NCBI GenBank assembly: GCA_033065855.1 | Contig: JAVXUO010000523.1 | Location: 1-64,000 of the forward strand | Source of the DNA: Escallonia rubra | Taxonomy: Eukaryota; Streptophyta; Magnoliopsida; Escalloniales; Escalloniaceae | DNA: 64,000 nucleotides | Direction: 5' to 3' | Shown: piece after piece, positions 21,701 through 32,796 of the stretch | Layout of the letters: each line of letters opens with the position of its first letter | Position numbering within the stretch: position 1 is the first letter of the stretch | The notes under the pieces: model-generated | Databases searched by the model: none | Told to the model about the DNA's origin: nothing | The model's input: only the letters and a program-made list of their open reading frames with translations | Position numbers and translations under genes: made by a program

Positions 21701-24700
21701 CTCACGCGCCGGTGAAAGATTCTGTCCTTTTCTCACGCGGGACTGATTTTGGTGCCGTCACCAGTTCTGGTGACAGTTGAGTCTCACCACCACCCCAGGG
21801 AGGTGCGCACAGTGGTTTCCGGCCATTCCCCAAAGTCCTCGTGACTGGGTTCCCTGCGAGTGGGTCTCACGCGCCGGTGAAAGATTCTGTCCTTTTCTCA
21901 CGCGCCGGCGAGTGGAGGCGCGTGGCTGTTCCGATCAGCATCAGTTTCTTCCTCCGACGTCGCTCTGACGTTTCCGGCCTGTTTCCGGTGGTACTTTCCT
22001 GTTCCGATATCTTTTGAAGGTCGTCTTTATCTTGTGTCCTTCGGTACACGGTTTGTGCTTTACTCCAGTTTTATCTACTTATCTTTTGGGTTGTTCTTCG
22101 ACACTGTGTATTGAACAATGACCGATAATAAGGTTCAAGTAGGTGAGATGGTTCCCGTATTGTCTAAAATTGCTGAAAATAAGCTAAATGGCACTAATTA
22201 CTTAGATTGGAGCAAAACTGTTAGAATATATATGCGAAGTATCGATAAGGATGATCATTTGAGTAGTGATCCCCCTACTGATGACACCAAGCGATTGTGG
22301 TTAAGGGAAGATGCGCGTCTCATTCTACAAATTCGTAATTCCATTGACAGTGAAATTCTTGGCTTGATTAATCATTGTGAATTTGTGAAAGAACTTATGG
22401 ATTATCTTGAATTCTTATACTCTGGGAAAGGCAATATATCCCGGATCTATGACGTCTGTAGGGCTTTCTATCGTCCTGAGAAGGAGACTAAAACTCTCAC
22501 AGCCTTTTTTATGGATTTCAAGAAAACCTATGAGGAATTGAACATGTTGCTGCCTTTTTAGTAAAGATATCAAAGTACAGCAGGCTCAAAGGGAACAAAT
22601 GGCGGCGATGAGCTTTTTGGGTGCCCTTCCACCTGAGTTTGACACTGCTAAATCTCAGATTCTTTCCGGTACTGATATTACCTCTCTTCAAGAGGTGTTT
22701 AGTCGAGTGCTCCGCACAGAGTCCACTTTTTCTAATCAGCAAAGCAGTGTCCTTGTTGCTAACAGAGGCAGGGGGAGTGAAGCTGGCAGAATGAATAATA
22801 ACAGAGGAGACAGAGGAGGTGGAGACCGAGGGGGTCATAATGGAGGAACAAGTGAGATTATGTGTTATTATTGCAAAGAGCCCGGACACACAAAGCGTTA
22901 CTGTAAGAAATTACAGAATCGCAACCAGAGAGCTCAGACTACCACTGCTACTGTTGCTGCGACTTCCAGTTCATCTCCTGAGAAAACCGTCACAATCTCA
23001 GTTGATGAGTATGCCAAATTGTCTCAGCATCAAGAATCAGTTGCTGCTTTTGCTGAGTCAGATCATATGACAGGTAATCCCAAAATCTTTTCCAGTTTTC
23101 GGTCTCACACAGCTCCATCTCCGGTAACAATAGCTGATGGGTCCCATTATACGATCAAGGGATCCGGGACTGTAAAACCCACTTCTTCTATTACCTTATC
23201 TTCTGTACTCAGTTTACCGAGTCTTGCTTTCAATCTGATGTCTGTAAGCCGCCTCACAAAAGACCTTAATTGTTGCATCTCATTTTTTCCTGATCATTGT
23301 CTTTTTCAGGATCTTATGACGAAGCAGACTATTGGTAAAGGGCATGTATCTGATGGTCTTTATATTCTGGATGCATGGGTGCCTCGTTCAGTTGCATGTT
23401 CTGGAGTTGTGTCTCCATTTGAAGCTCATTGTCGGCTGGGTCATCCTTCTTTGCCAGTGTTGAAGAAGTTGTGTCCTCAATTTCATGATATATTTTTAGT
23501 GGATTGTGAGTCGTGTCATTTTGCAAAACATCATCGAAGCTCGCTGAGTCCTAGAGTTAATAAGCGAGTTGAGTTTGCTTTTGAGTTGGTCCATTCTGAT
23601 GTTTGGGGGCCGTGTCCTATTTTGGCTAAATCTGGGTTCAGATATTTTGTTACATTTGTGGATGATTTCTCTAGAATGACTTGGATCTATTTTATGAAAA
23701 ATCGTTCTGAGGTGTTTGCTCATTTTTCTGCTTTTTGTGCTGAAATCAAGACACAATTTAATGTGCATGTGCATATACTAAGGAGTGATAATGCTAAAGA
23801 ATATATGTCAGGATCTTTTCAGAATTACATGAACCAACATGGCATCCTTCATCAATCATCTTGTACTGATACTCCTGCTCAGAATGGAGTTGCTGAAGGA
23901 AAAATAGACATCTCCTTGAGACTGCTCGGGCATTGTTATTTCAAATGAAGGTTCCTAAGCCATTTTGGGCAGATGCTATCTCCACAGCTTGTTTTCTGAT
24001 CAATCGTATGCCCTCCACAGTTCTCCACGGAGATGTTCCTTACAGTGTCCTTTTTCCTACCAAGCCTCTGTTTCCAGTAGAACCACGGATATTTGGGAGT
24101 ACTTGCTTTGTTCGTGATGTGAGGCCTCATCTTACCAAACTGGATCCTAAAGCCCTTAAATGTGTCTTTTTGGGCTATTCACGTCTTCAGAAGGGATACC
24201 GGTGCTACTCTCCTGACCTCCACAAATATTTGGTGTCAACAGATGTTGTCTTTTCTGAGCACAGTCAATTCTTTTCCTCAAAATTTCATTCTAGCAGTAA
24301 GGGGGAGGATGATGACTGGTTGATGTATGAGATCTTCCCTTCAGTACCGATTGAGCCAGCAATTTCGGAGGATAGAACCCGTGAGGATGGTCTGTCTGTT
24401 CCTGTTTCTGTTCCAGTCGAACCATCTAATGCTACTGATGGTGCTAATTCTGGTGTTGCACAATCAGAGGATGTGAATTGTTTGGGCGAGCAGGCTATTA
24501 TTCCTTCAGCTCCTGTGAAGCCACCTATTGTTCAAGTCTATTCACGGAGGCGAGAACACCATGATACATGCCCTGCACCAATTCCTTCGTCATCTGATCC
24601 GTCATCCAATGATCTTGACTTACCCATTGGTCTTCGTAAAGACTCTGTTTCCATACCAAAGACAGTTAAAGAAGCTCTATCCCATCCGGGTTGGCACAAT

Positions 24701-27614
24701 GCCATGCTTGAAGAGATACAGGCTCTGGATGATAATCATACATGGGATCTTGTCAATTTACCTGAAGGCAAGAAGGCAGTGGGGTGCAAGTGGGTTTATG
24801 CTGTTAAATTTAATGCAGATGGCTCAGTAGCTCGACTTAAAGCCAGATTGGTGGCCAAAGGGTTTGCTCAGACGTATGGAGTTGACTACTCTGACACTTT
24901 CTCTCCTGTGGCCAAACTCACCTCGGTTCGTTTGTTCATCTCTTTAGCGGCTTCCCAGAATTGGTCTTTACATCAGCTAGATATCAAGAATGCCTTTCTG
25001 CATGGTGACCTTGTGGAAGAGGTGTATATGGAGCAACCATCAGGTTTTGTTGCTCAGGGGGAGTATGGCAAGGTATGTCATTTGAAGAAATCTTTGTATG
25101 GCTTGAAGCAAAGTCCTCGTGCTTGGTTTGGAAAATTCAGTGAGGTAGCTCAGGAGTTTGGGTTACAGAAGAGCAAGTGTGACCATTCAGTCTTCTACAG
25201 AAAGTCCAATGTTGGGGTTATCCTACTTGTTGTTTATGTTGATGATATTGTCATTACAGGAGATGATTGTACAGGAATCACTTCTCTCAAGAAATTTCTA
25301 CAGACCAAGTTTCATACCAAAGACTTGGGTCAGTTAAAATACTTCTTGGGAATAGAAGTGACTAGGAGCAAGAAGGGAATCTTTCTATCTCAAAGGAAGT
25401 ATGTTCTAGACCTGCTTGTAGAAACTGGAAAGGCAGGAGCCAAGCCGTGCAACACACCAATGAATCCTAGTGTTCATCTTACAAAGGATGACGGTGACCG
25501 CCTTGATGATCCAGAGAAGTATAGAAGATTGGTTGGGAAGTTAAATTATCTCATAGTGACTCGTCCAGACATTGCCTATGCAGTTAGCACTGTTAGTCAA
25601 TTTATGTCTGAGCCCACTGTTAAACATTGGGCAGCTTTGGAACAGATTCTGTGCTACTTAAAGGGAGCTCCAGGCTTGGGCTTGCTATATAGCAACCATG
25701 GACACTCTTACATTGAGTGCTTTTCAGACGCTGATTGGGCTGGATCAAAACTTGATAGAAAGTCCACTACAGGCTACTGTGTTTTTGTTGGTGGGAATCT
25801 AGTTTCTTGGAAAAGTAAGAAACAAAGTGTTGTCTCGCGGTCTAGTGCAGAATCAGAGTATAGAGCTATGGCTCAATCCACTTGTGAGGTTATGTGGATT
25901 TGTCACCTATTAGAAGAAATCAGTTTGAAGCCTCCCTTACCAGCAAAACTTTGGTGTGATAACCAAGCTGCTCGTCACATAGCCTCAAATCCTGTTTACC
26001 ATGAGAGGACTAAACATATTGAGGTAGATTGTCACTTCATTCGAGAGAAGATTCAGGAGAATTTGATCTCAACCAGTTATGTGAAGACAGGCGAGCAGTT
26101 GGGGGATATTCTCACAAAGTCCTTAAATGGGACTCGGGTTGAGTATCTTTGTAACAAGCTGGGCATGATCAATATCTATGCTCCAGCTTGAGGGGGAGTG
26201 TTAATAAACAGCCTGTATAGTTAACTTACCAAATATAGAATACTAATTTCTAGGGAATACTAATTTCTAGGGATTCTTGTCTAGTTCCTAATATAGATCA
26301 TGTAACCTGTATAAATAGTCTTCTATTCAGATCAATGAGATAGTGAATATGAGTATATTTGTTCTCTGAATTATTTCAAGCTTGAAATCAAAGCAAAAAT
26401 AAAGTTCTTTTTATAGGTAATCAAGAACAGAGTTCCATGAGTACAGGAACATTAACTTGTATTTACTTACCTTGACTTTTCATCAGCATCATCCCCAGCT
26501 TCTGGCTTCTTGTCTATCTCACTTCTCACCTTGTGAAGCAAAGCATAATCCAAGCCTTTGACCAAATGAGTGTGCTCCACATCACCTAAATTACATAAAC
26601 GAACCCCGACATAGCAAAAAAGGCTGAGGATAGATAGAGATAGTAAAGCAAAGCAACTAACAAAGTGGGTACATTCAGATGATGCAGCAGCAGTAAAAAG
26701 GCCCAAGCTTTGCCTATTGTTGATCGAATAAGGGCCCCTTATTCTTTACTCACATGTGATAATATTATACTAGAATTGAACAAGATTTTACTTTCTAACT
26801 CTAGCAGCTGACTACAAGGGCCTTTAAGAAACATGATAAACTATCAAAAATAAATAGAGTAGACACTAAAGCAGACTCTTATACCTCCAAGATACTTGCT
26901 CTTCTCAATGGATATCTTGTGCGCATCAGCAGACCTACCAAAGAAAGGGTAAGAATTAACATATGCAGTATTGCTCCTTACATGGGGTAGTGAAGAGGGT
27001 TGGAGCCTTACAGGAGTTCGACATTTCCAGGAGGAGCTACGGCGTGAAAGGAGCCCAATCCGGCCGGCTCATAGTCAGGATTCTGATCTTCCCTTCGTTC
27101 CTTAGCTCGGTCCCGATATTTAGGTTGCTCCGGTTCTTCCTTTTTTTCCTCTCTGCATATACAACCTCACTCTCGACAACAATAAACATCATCCAAGTAC
27201 CAACACTAATATTCCACAACTCTGTTCCGTATACAAAGTGCTATTTCGACTCTTGAAAAAATAAAAAGTACTCCTCCAACGTCTAGAAAAACAAAATTAG
27301 TCATGACACAGCAGAAAATTATGTATTTCAACCCCTTAGGAAGAATTGAAACGAGCTAGAGATGAAAAGGCATATAAACTCGACTCTCAATGATTACAAT
27401 AACAAGTACCATTTTTCATCTCTACAAATACTTATTAATTTTCTTACAAAAAAAACAAATTAAAGTACTCATTCTTATGTCTCGTAAGGCTAATTCGTCA
27501 CAGTTGAAAAGTAAGAAATTTAAAGTGCTGAAGATATAAACAGGAAGAGATAAAGAACGTGTACTTGTTGCGACGAACAGTCTTCTCTTCGGAATTTCTC
27601 TTGGCCGATGGCAT
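15764..27614 (-). CDS. SMU2: RED/SMU2 splicing factor (IK/RED family)
   Basis: Twelve coding exons with GT-AG borders can be joined: 27565-27614, 27012-27152, 26885-26934, 26471-26585, 19027-19075, 18846-18935, 17778-17846, 17572-17695, 17292-17323, 16695-17069, 16221-16604 and 15764-16045. The sum is 1,761 bases, 586 residues plus stop, the usual size of plant RED proteins. The RED N-terminal region includes PKYRDRAKERREDQNPDY, KSKYLGGDVEHTHLVKGLDY and VSVDGSVLDRIAKIMSYLRL. The RED C-terminal region includes GRLHRWDFETEEDW and MPKAAFQFGVKMQDGRKTRK. RED/SMU2 is a nuclear partner of SMU1 in the spliceosome and affects splice-site choice. Intron 4 is 7.4 kb because of a Copia insertion. All exons are in frame, so the gene appears functional. 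Confidence 0.95.
18440..18664. repeat. Two guanine homopolymers in RED/SMU2 intron 6
   Basis: A run of about 18 G near 18441-18458 and a run of about 12 G near 18652-18663 lie within the intron between exons 6 and 7. They have no coding content. Such runs are unstable and error-prone in sequencing. Confidence 0.6.
19568..20177. repeat. Tandem duplication (about 305-bp unit) in RED/SMU2 intron 4
   Basis: The segment from TAGCTATAATTTGCAAC (about 19570) recurs from TAGCTATAATCTGCAAC (about 19873). Both copies share GGTTGCTGAAAACCATCACT and TTTAAGGAGGTAGAATGT and end near ACATCTCCACCATA. Apparent ORFs here are intronic. Confidence 0.8.
21324..21503 (+). repeat. 5' LTR of the Copia element
   Basis: Starts TGTTAATAAACAGCC and ends TTGTTTCA. 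It contains an internal near-duplication, AATACTAATTTCTAGGG twice. TGTATAAATAG is a likely TATA box. Confidence 0.95.
21504..21515 (+). other. Primer-binding site
   Basis: TGGTATCAGAGC begins directly after the LTR. It is the usual initiator-methionine tRNA primer site of plant Copia elements. Confidence 0.9.
21577..21905 (+). repeat. Tandem duplication in the Copia leader (about 165 bp, two copies)
   Basis: ACTGATTT-GGTG(T/C)CGTCACCA through GAAAGATTCTGTCC recurs immediately with about 90% identity. Both copies lie between the primer-binding site and the gag start. Confidence 0.85.
22118..26191 (+). pseudogene. Copia gag-pol polyprotein, frameshifted
   Basis: Gag starts at 22118 (UBN2-type region, EDARLILQIRNSI). 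A CCHC zinc knuckle (CYYCKEPGHTKRYC) follows. The integrase has the His/Cys region (CRLGHPSLP, CESCHFAKH) and catalytic Asp residues in HSDVWGP and LRSDNAKEY. RT has YVDDIVITGDD, and RNase H has SDADWAGSKLDRKSTTGYC. Three defects are visible: a frame change at a T-run near 22555-22559 ends the gag frame at 22561; the protease region jumps from AAFAE to SDHMTGN and so lacks the active-site Asp motif; and a further frame change near 23898 breaks the integrase Glu region. The element is not expected to move by itself. Confidence 0.93.
26190..26198 (+). other. Polypurine tract
   Basis: GAGGGGGAG directly precedes the 3' LTR, as expected for the plus-strand primer. Confidence 0.85.
26199..26378 (+). 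repeat. 3' LTR of the Copia element
   Basis: Matches the 5' LTR over 180 bases with about six differences, all in the last 45 bases. It is followed by the AGCTT duplication. Confidence 0.95.
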
Positions 27615-27998
27615 TGATACGTTGTGACTTGAGCTTTCCGGGATATTAAGACCTTAATCCTGCTATTCAAATTGGCTGAATTCAGTTCTTCGCGGTTTAA
27701 GGGCATTTTGATGTTCGAGGAGGAGGACGAGGGAGAACAAACTAATTTGTGAAGGTGACTGAGGTTTTCCATGCTTTACTTTTTTATTTTGCTAAACTGC
27801 CTCTATATCATTGGCTGAATTACCAAATTGAGGAACTTTCGGCAGAGGCGTTGTAACAAAAAACTTGCGCTAAATATTTTTTAAAGACAAAAAATTATCA
27901 TTACGAATTTCAATAATAGCGACAAAATACTTTTAGGGATAATTTTTTTTCGCTAAATACTATACAGCACCTCTGTTGTACAGCAGAGGATCTTGATC

Positions 27999-28165
27999 CA
28001 ATTGTTGCATTGAACAACTCATTTGACGGGCCTTCTGATTACGCTTGCCAATATGTCAAACTCGGAGAGTACCGGTAAGGATAGCAATATAGAGCGCCTC
28101 TCTCCATCTTTGATTGAACTCATCCCGCCCCACCTCATCCCATTTCAATTAGATCCAACCTGCCC
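27999..28165. repeat. Dispersed repeat, copy 2 (mate at 1-165)
   Basis: Direct-orientation copy of the window's first 165 bases. It lies about 385 bases upstream of the RED/SMU2 start codon and could overlap its promoter region. It lacks the telomere-like extension of the first copy. Confidence 0.75.
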
Positions 28166-28870
28166 TAAGTAGCACAGACTTCGCGTCCGACACCAATACC
28201 GACCACGACACCGGACACCGCAATTTTTAAAAAATTAGATTTATACTTAAGTCTCAGTGTCTTCCAAAATCATTCAACCAGGGAAACAGAAATATGTCAC
28301 ACAACTACTAGTTTATCCTTAATGCACTGCTAGCTTCATTCATTTCTGAAATCGAGGAACAAAAAAATAAAAAGGGAATAAGAAAGTACAAAAGAACCGA
28401 AGCTTGAAAGCTTGGATGCTTTCGGTAACAAAAGAGAAGGAAAAAAGAAAGGGAATAGACAAAAAAAAAGGGGGATCTGTTCCTGGAATCCGGCAACGGC
28501 GGCGAGATCCTCCAACGACCAGTTTGGCTATCGTTTGCTTCATTCTTTTCTCTTGATTAAGCAGGCAGAAGAAGATTGGGCTTGCTAAAAGTTTTATTTT
28601 TAAAAGAACCCCAGAAATATCAATTATCACGCACACCCCAGTATAAGTTTAAAACTGTATTATGAACCTATAAGTTTTGACACTTCTTCAAAAAGTGTCG
28701 GACACAATGTCTGATAACTAAGAAAAGATTAAGGAAAATTTTGGACATCAGTGAGAGTGTCCGACACATGTCCGGAGGTGCTGTTCAGGTGTCGGGGCGT
28801 CGGTAGGTGTCGAGTACCATACCTCAACTCATATGAGGTGTCGGTGCTTCCTTGAATACTGGCACATTAA
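28166..28870. repeat. GTCGGACAC-rich repeat region, possible TIR element
   Basis: The left part (AGCACAGACTTCGCGTCCGACACC) and the right part (GGTGTCGGTGCTTCC, GTGTCCGACAC) are loosely inverted copies rich in GTCGG and CCGAC. A non-autonomous element of about 690 bases is possible. No clear target duplication was found and no gene is seen. Confidence 0.35.
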
Positions 28871-29149
28871 CCCGATTCTATACGGGTCAATCCGTTTAGT
28901 TTTAAAAAAAATTAATTAGTCATATTTTTTCACAAAGCAATTTTCTAATTCCGGTAGTGGTGGTGGGCGGAGGTGGCTACAACGGTTGGATGGCGGTGGT
29001 GGTGGTTACTGAAGTTTTCAACAGCAACGGCTACTGGGGGTGGCTACTGGAATTTTTCAACTGCAGCAAGCGGCCGACGGCAGCATTAGCCGCCAACAGA
29101 AGGCAGAGGCAGGCGGCTTTCAGTGGTGGCTACTAATTGGCAACTTTTG

Positions 29150-29194
29150 TGTGTGCGTGCGCGAGCGTGTATCTGTATGTGGCCGCGTGCGTGC

Positions 29195-29228
<34 letters not shown>

Positions 29229-29232
29229 CCGA
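29150..29232. repeat. (GT)n and (GA)n microsatellites
   Basis: GTGTGCGTGCGCGAGCG is followed by (GT)n and (GA)n runs. The apparent ORF here is low-complexity translation. Confidence 0.85.
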
Positions 29233-30540
29233 AGAAAAACATGTAAGTATGTTAAGTTTATGAAATTCTATCTGGTCTATGAAAATCCGTATATCCCTAA
29301 TTTTTTAGATCCTCCATGTATCCAATATCCATTTAGAGCTTCCCCAAACAGATACCATGTATGGCAGGGCGGGGCTCTAACTAGACCCACAAATTGTCAT
29401 CCCTACATACAGCGGCGGAACCAGAATTTGACTCCATGGGGTGCAAAAAATTATACTATTTTCGCCATGTTTGTGTATGTTTACCATTTTCATTTCCATT
29501 TTCAGCAACTTTTTTGGATTGATTCTTATACCTTTACTTTTTTTAACACTGTCAATGCAAAATATTTCAATTCTTAATATCAATTACTCTAATTCCAAAC
29601 ACCACAACCAAATCGCATACCAAAACTAACTCACCAATATCCTCTCAAAGTAGTTCAAAACATAATACATAAACTCTTCTAATTACCAACTTCAAAGTGT
29701 CTATAGTACAATGAAAGCTGATAAAGGAATGTCCACATTAGATCATATGCAAACAAACAAAGGTAGTTAAACAATAAGAAGGCACACTACTACTAATAGT
29801 ATAACTACTGCTCTTGCATTTAGGCTGGTCTAACCATTTCATCAAACAGTTGGTGTGCGTTCGAACCCAGACCCCGGCTCATCGCTAACCATATCAAACC
29901 AATCTCATTAAAGATTATTATCATCTACAACAATTTACAAGATCAGTGCTAGCTTCACATGGCTAACCAAACATGTGTTCCTTGTAACCAAAAAATAGAA
30001 AAACAGAGAGAAAAAGAAAAAAACGGTTAACATATTATCATAGCATTTCATTTTGAAGAAGACCATTCTGTTAGCATGAAACTTAGCGGCAGCAAAAGGG
30101 TGAAAGTTAGCAGGAGCAAAAAGGAAGAAATCAGGAAAGGAGGGCAAATAGGTACCGAAATGACAAAAGGCAGGGTTTGCCGGCGGCGGAGTCCTCGTCG
30201 ATGTCGCTGGCAGAGGGATGTTGGCCGGTGGCTGTGGAGTCTTCGTCGGTCACTCGCCGCCGTTGCCGACTCGACGGTCACACGCCGTCGCTGGTCTTTT
30301 CTCGAATCTGGAACAGAAGGAAGAAACTTCGCCGATCTTCTCTCAGCTAGCTTGATTCGAGGAAGAGAGAGAGAGAGGCAGAGAGACCCCCCGTGCTGTG
30401 TCGTCGCACGTGGGTCAGAGAGGGATGCGAGAGAGAGTGGGTCAGTGGGTGAGAGATTCGGCGAGAGACAGATGATAGAGAGAGAGGCAGTGAATAAAAT
30501 TTTCTTTTTTTTCAAAATTATTTAGCACCCCTGAACTTCA
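29233..30540. other. Gene-free stretch with a possible SINE fragment
   Basis: No supported gene. At about 29816-29890 the text GGCTGGTCTAACCATT...GTGCGTTCGAACCCAG resembles pol III A and B boxes, possibly a SINE fragment. GA-rich DNA lies at 30355-30490. Apparent ORFs at 30048-30525 overlap on opposite strands and are unsupported. Confidence 0.35.
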
Positions 30541-30547
30541 AAAAAGG

Positions 30548-31775
30548 AAACTTGATGTCGATGGGTCGGGCTTGGGCCGACCTAGCCCGGGCCTAGCGGG
30601 CTTCCAATGAAAACGGACCGGGGCCGGGCCAGCCGGGCCGGGCCTGAATCTAGGATATTTGGGCCCAATCCAAGCCCTGGCCCTAGGCTCAATATTTAGG
30701 GCCGGGCCCAAAAAAAAAATATTTATTCTTAACTCCTTATTATTCACATGTGTCGATGGCCCACAAGAATACATTAAATTAAGGTTAAGATTGATACATG
30801 TTAATTTTGTGTAATATTAACAAGTCTTTTTTAGCCTACTAGTATTATAATTTATTTTTTTTTAATTTTCCAAAGGGAAATAATAGATCTGCAAATATGG
30901 GTAACCCTAAGGGGAGGGAGGGATCAAACACGGGACCTCGAGGTGACTCCTCGAGGCCCCTTGCCAACTCAACCAATCCGTTTGGGTTTAGTATTATAAT
31001 TTATAAGTAGCATTTTTCGGAAGTTTGGTAAATAGAAAATGACGATTACATCTATCAAATTGCTTAATACAGTAGCTCTTTAAATTTTCGCAAATGTTTG
31101 CATGGTATTTGGCTTTTTATTCCTTTTTTAATACAGTAACATCTTCTTCTCTCTTTTCTTTCCTTTTTTTTTTCAATAAGCATCTGTTGAAGTGATATGC
31201 ACAAACATTTTACCTTATGTCTATGCAAGCAAATAGTAGCGACATTAAATTTCCCTAGACACACACACTTTAATTTATCACAGAAAATTTATGTAAACAG
31301 TTTACAGTAAACTATGTAGTAATATGTGTGTAAACAATAATACTTCTAGCAAAATATTAACTTTGAAAGATTTGGAAAAACTAGTCGTTTATAGTTGTCG
31401 GGGAGGGTAAAAGTGTAAAAATCCTTAAAAGATTTGGAAAATTAATTTGGACCAAAATACCCCCCAAACTAGCCGTTATATTGTTATTGGGGGTAAAAGT
31501 GGAATTTTTGGAATTATTGGGGAATATGGCCGTTGGGGGGAAAAGGGGAGGGAAAACAAATTTTGAAAATAAGTGGGCCAGCCCACTTTAGGGCCAAAAT
31601 AAGGCCTAATTTCGGGCTTTTTTTGAGCTGGGCCTGGCCCGGGCTTTTTTGGATGAAAACTCAGCCTAGTCCAAGCCCAAGGCCCTTTTTTTTTGCCTCT
31701 ACTGTTCACTTTCAGGCCGGGTCAGACCAACCCGCGGGCCGCCCGGCCCTTTTGACATCTTTTAAACACAACACA
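30548..31775 (-). mobile_element. Non-autonomous hAT element, relative of the 34434-38178 element, inverted
   Basis: The right end (about 31380-31775) matches the complement of the left end of the hAT at 34434: the GGCCGGGCGGCCCGCGGG terminus, then a shared region with ACCCCCCAAACTAGCCGTTATA. The left end (30548-30720) matches the complement of that element's right end (GGGCTTGGGCC, GGGCCGGGCC and CCCTGGCCCTAGGC). The middle has no transposase; it holds a SINE (30856-30988). A clean 8-bp target duplication was not found, so the exact ends are uncertain. Confidence 0.7.
30856..30988 (-). mobile_element. tRNA-derived SINE with 16-bp target duplication
   Basis: Read on the minus strand it has an A-box-like TGGTTGAGTTGGCAAGG and a B-box-like GGTCCCGTGTTTGATCC, and ends in an A-rich tail (the T-run on the plus strand at about 30855-30865). 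The exact duplication TAGTATTATAATTTAT flanks it at 30840-30855 and 30989-31004. It is nested inside the inverted hAT derivative, so it inserted after that element. Confidence 0.9.
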
Positions 31776-32148
31776 CACACACAAAAACACAATCTCTCTC
31801 TCTCTCTCTCACACATACACACCCACACATACATTGTCACACACACACACAAAACATAAACACAAGCCACACACACAAACAAAATCTCTCTTTCTCTCAC
31901 ACACACACACACATTCATCTCCCCAATACACATACCATTCTACACAAGTGCACACATTATCGTGACACCCCTTACCCACCCCCACGAACAACACATACAC
32001 AACACACATTGTTTTGCGTGTGTGGGTGGGGAGTGTCACAACTGTGTGTATAAGTGTGTAACGGTGGGTATTTTGTGTATGTATGTGTACATGCGCGCTC
32101 AGGCGTGTGTATTATGAATGTGTGTGTGTGTGTATGTGTGTGTGTGTC

Positions 32149-32179
<31 letters not shown>

Positions 32180-32320
32180 GTGTGTGACAATTTCTTTCTT
32201 TTTTTCTTGTATGTGTGGGTGGGTGTGGGTGATTGTGTGATAGGGGGAGTTGTGTGTGACAGTGCCTATGAGACGGAGAGGGAAAGAAGAAGAGGGAGGG
32301 GGAAGAGAGAAAAAGAGTGA
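31776..32320. repeat. Compound microsatellite, (AC)n (CT)n then (GT)n (GA)n
   Basis: About 545 bases of AC and CT repeats pass into GT and GA repeats, roughly an inverted arrangement. All frames here translate to low-complexity Thr/His/Cys/Val strings and are not genes. Confidence 0.9.
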
Positions 32321-32499
32321 AATTGAGAAAAGAATAGGGTAAAATGACCGATATATCCCAGAGTAAATGACGGAGTGACCTGATTAAAATGAATTTCAGA
32401 GTTTAGTGGTCACTTTGACTCAAACAAAAGTCCAGTGACGAAATCTATATTTACGTAATAGTATTGTGGTCAACTGAGTAATTAACGCTTACATAAAAA

Positions 32500-32796
32500 T
32501 CTCCCTCCAACGGAAAGGTGTAAAATACACACATAAAACCCTCTGGGGGCATCAAAATACTTAGAAAATAATGCCGACGGAATTCTAGCTCCTTAAGCTC
32601 CCAAAGGCTTAACTATAAGGGTTCAACCCAAGCACAACACCATCTAAGCAGAGTGCCCGAGCAACATTTAGAAAAACCTCAGTTTCACTGCAAAAGATAA
32701 GTCTATTTCAGGATAAGCTGGTGTATTACACCTGTCGTGCTCGGACTCGGACAGGTGCCAGTGAAACAAATGGCTACGTGTTGGTACATTAACACC
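32500..32796. repeat. Dispersed repeat with GCCCGAGCA motifs, copy 1
   Basis: CTCTGGGGGCAT-AAAATACTT, TTAGCTCCTT and GTGCCCGAGCA recur in the same order at 34138-34433. The copy is interrupted on its right by the hAT element at 32797. The family is not recognised. Confidence 0.6.

Larger units (their letters stand above)
21324..26378 (+). mobile_element. Ty1/Copia LTR retrotransposon inside RED/SMU2 intron 4
   Basis: Two 180-base LTRs (21324-21503 and 26199-26378) differ at about six positions (about 97% identity). A perfect 5-base duplication AGCTT flanks the element (21319-21323 and 26379-26383). A primer-binding site TGGTATCAGAGC follows the 5' LTR and a polypurine tract GAGGGGGAG precedes the 3' LTR. 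The internal order gag, protease, integrase, RT, RNase H is that of Copia. It is in the opposite orientation to the host gene, as intronic LTR elements often are. Confidence 0.97.

Noticed and set aside
30048-30525. Two long overlapping frames on opposite strands
   Set aside because: Their length follows from low-complexity, GA-rich composition; neither resembles a known protein.
29404-30540. Transposon starting CAGCGGCGGAACCAG
   Set aside because: The start resembles a common plant transposon terminus but no complementary right end or duplication was found.
31712-32320. Several Cys/Val/His-rich frames
   Set aside because: They are translations of AC, GT, CT and GA microsatellites.
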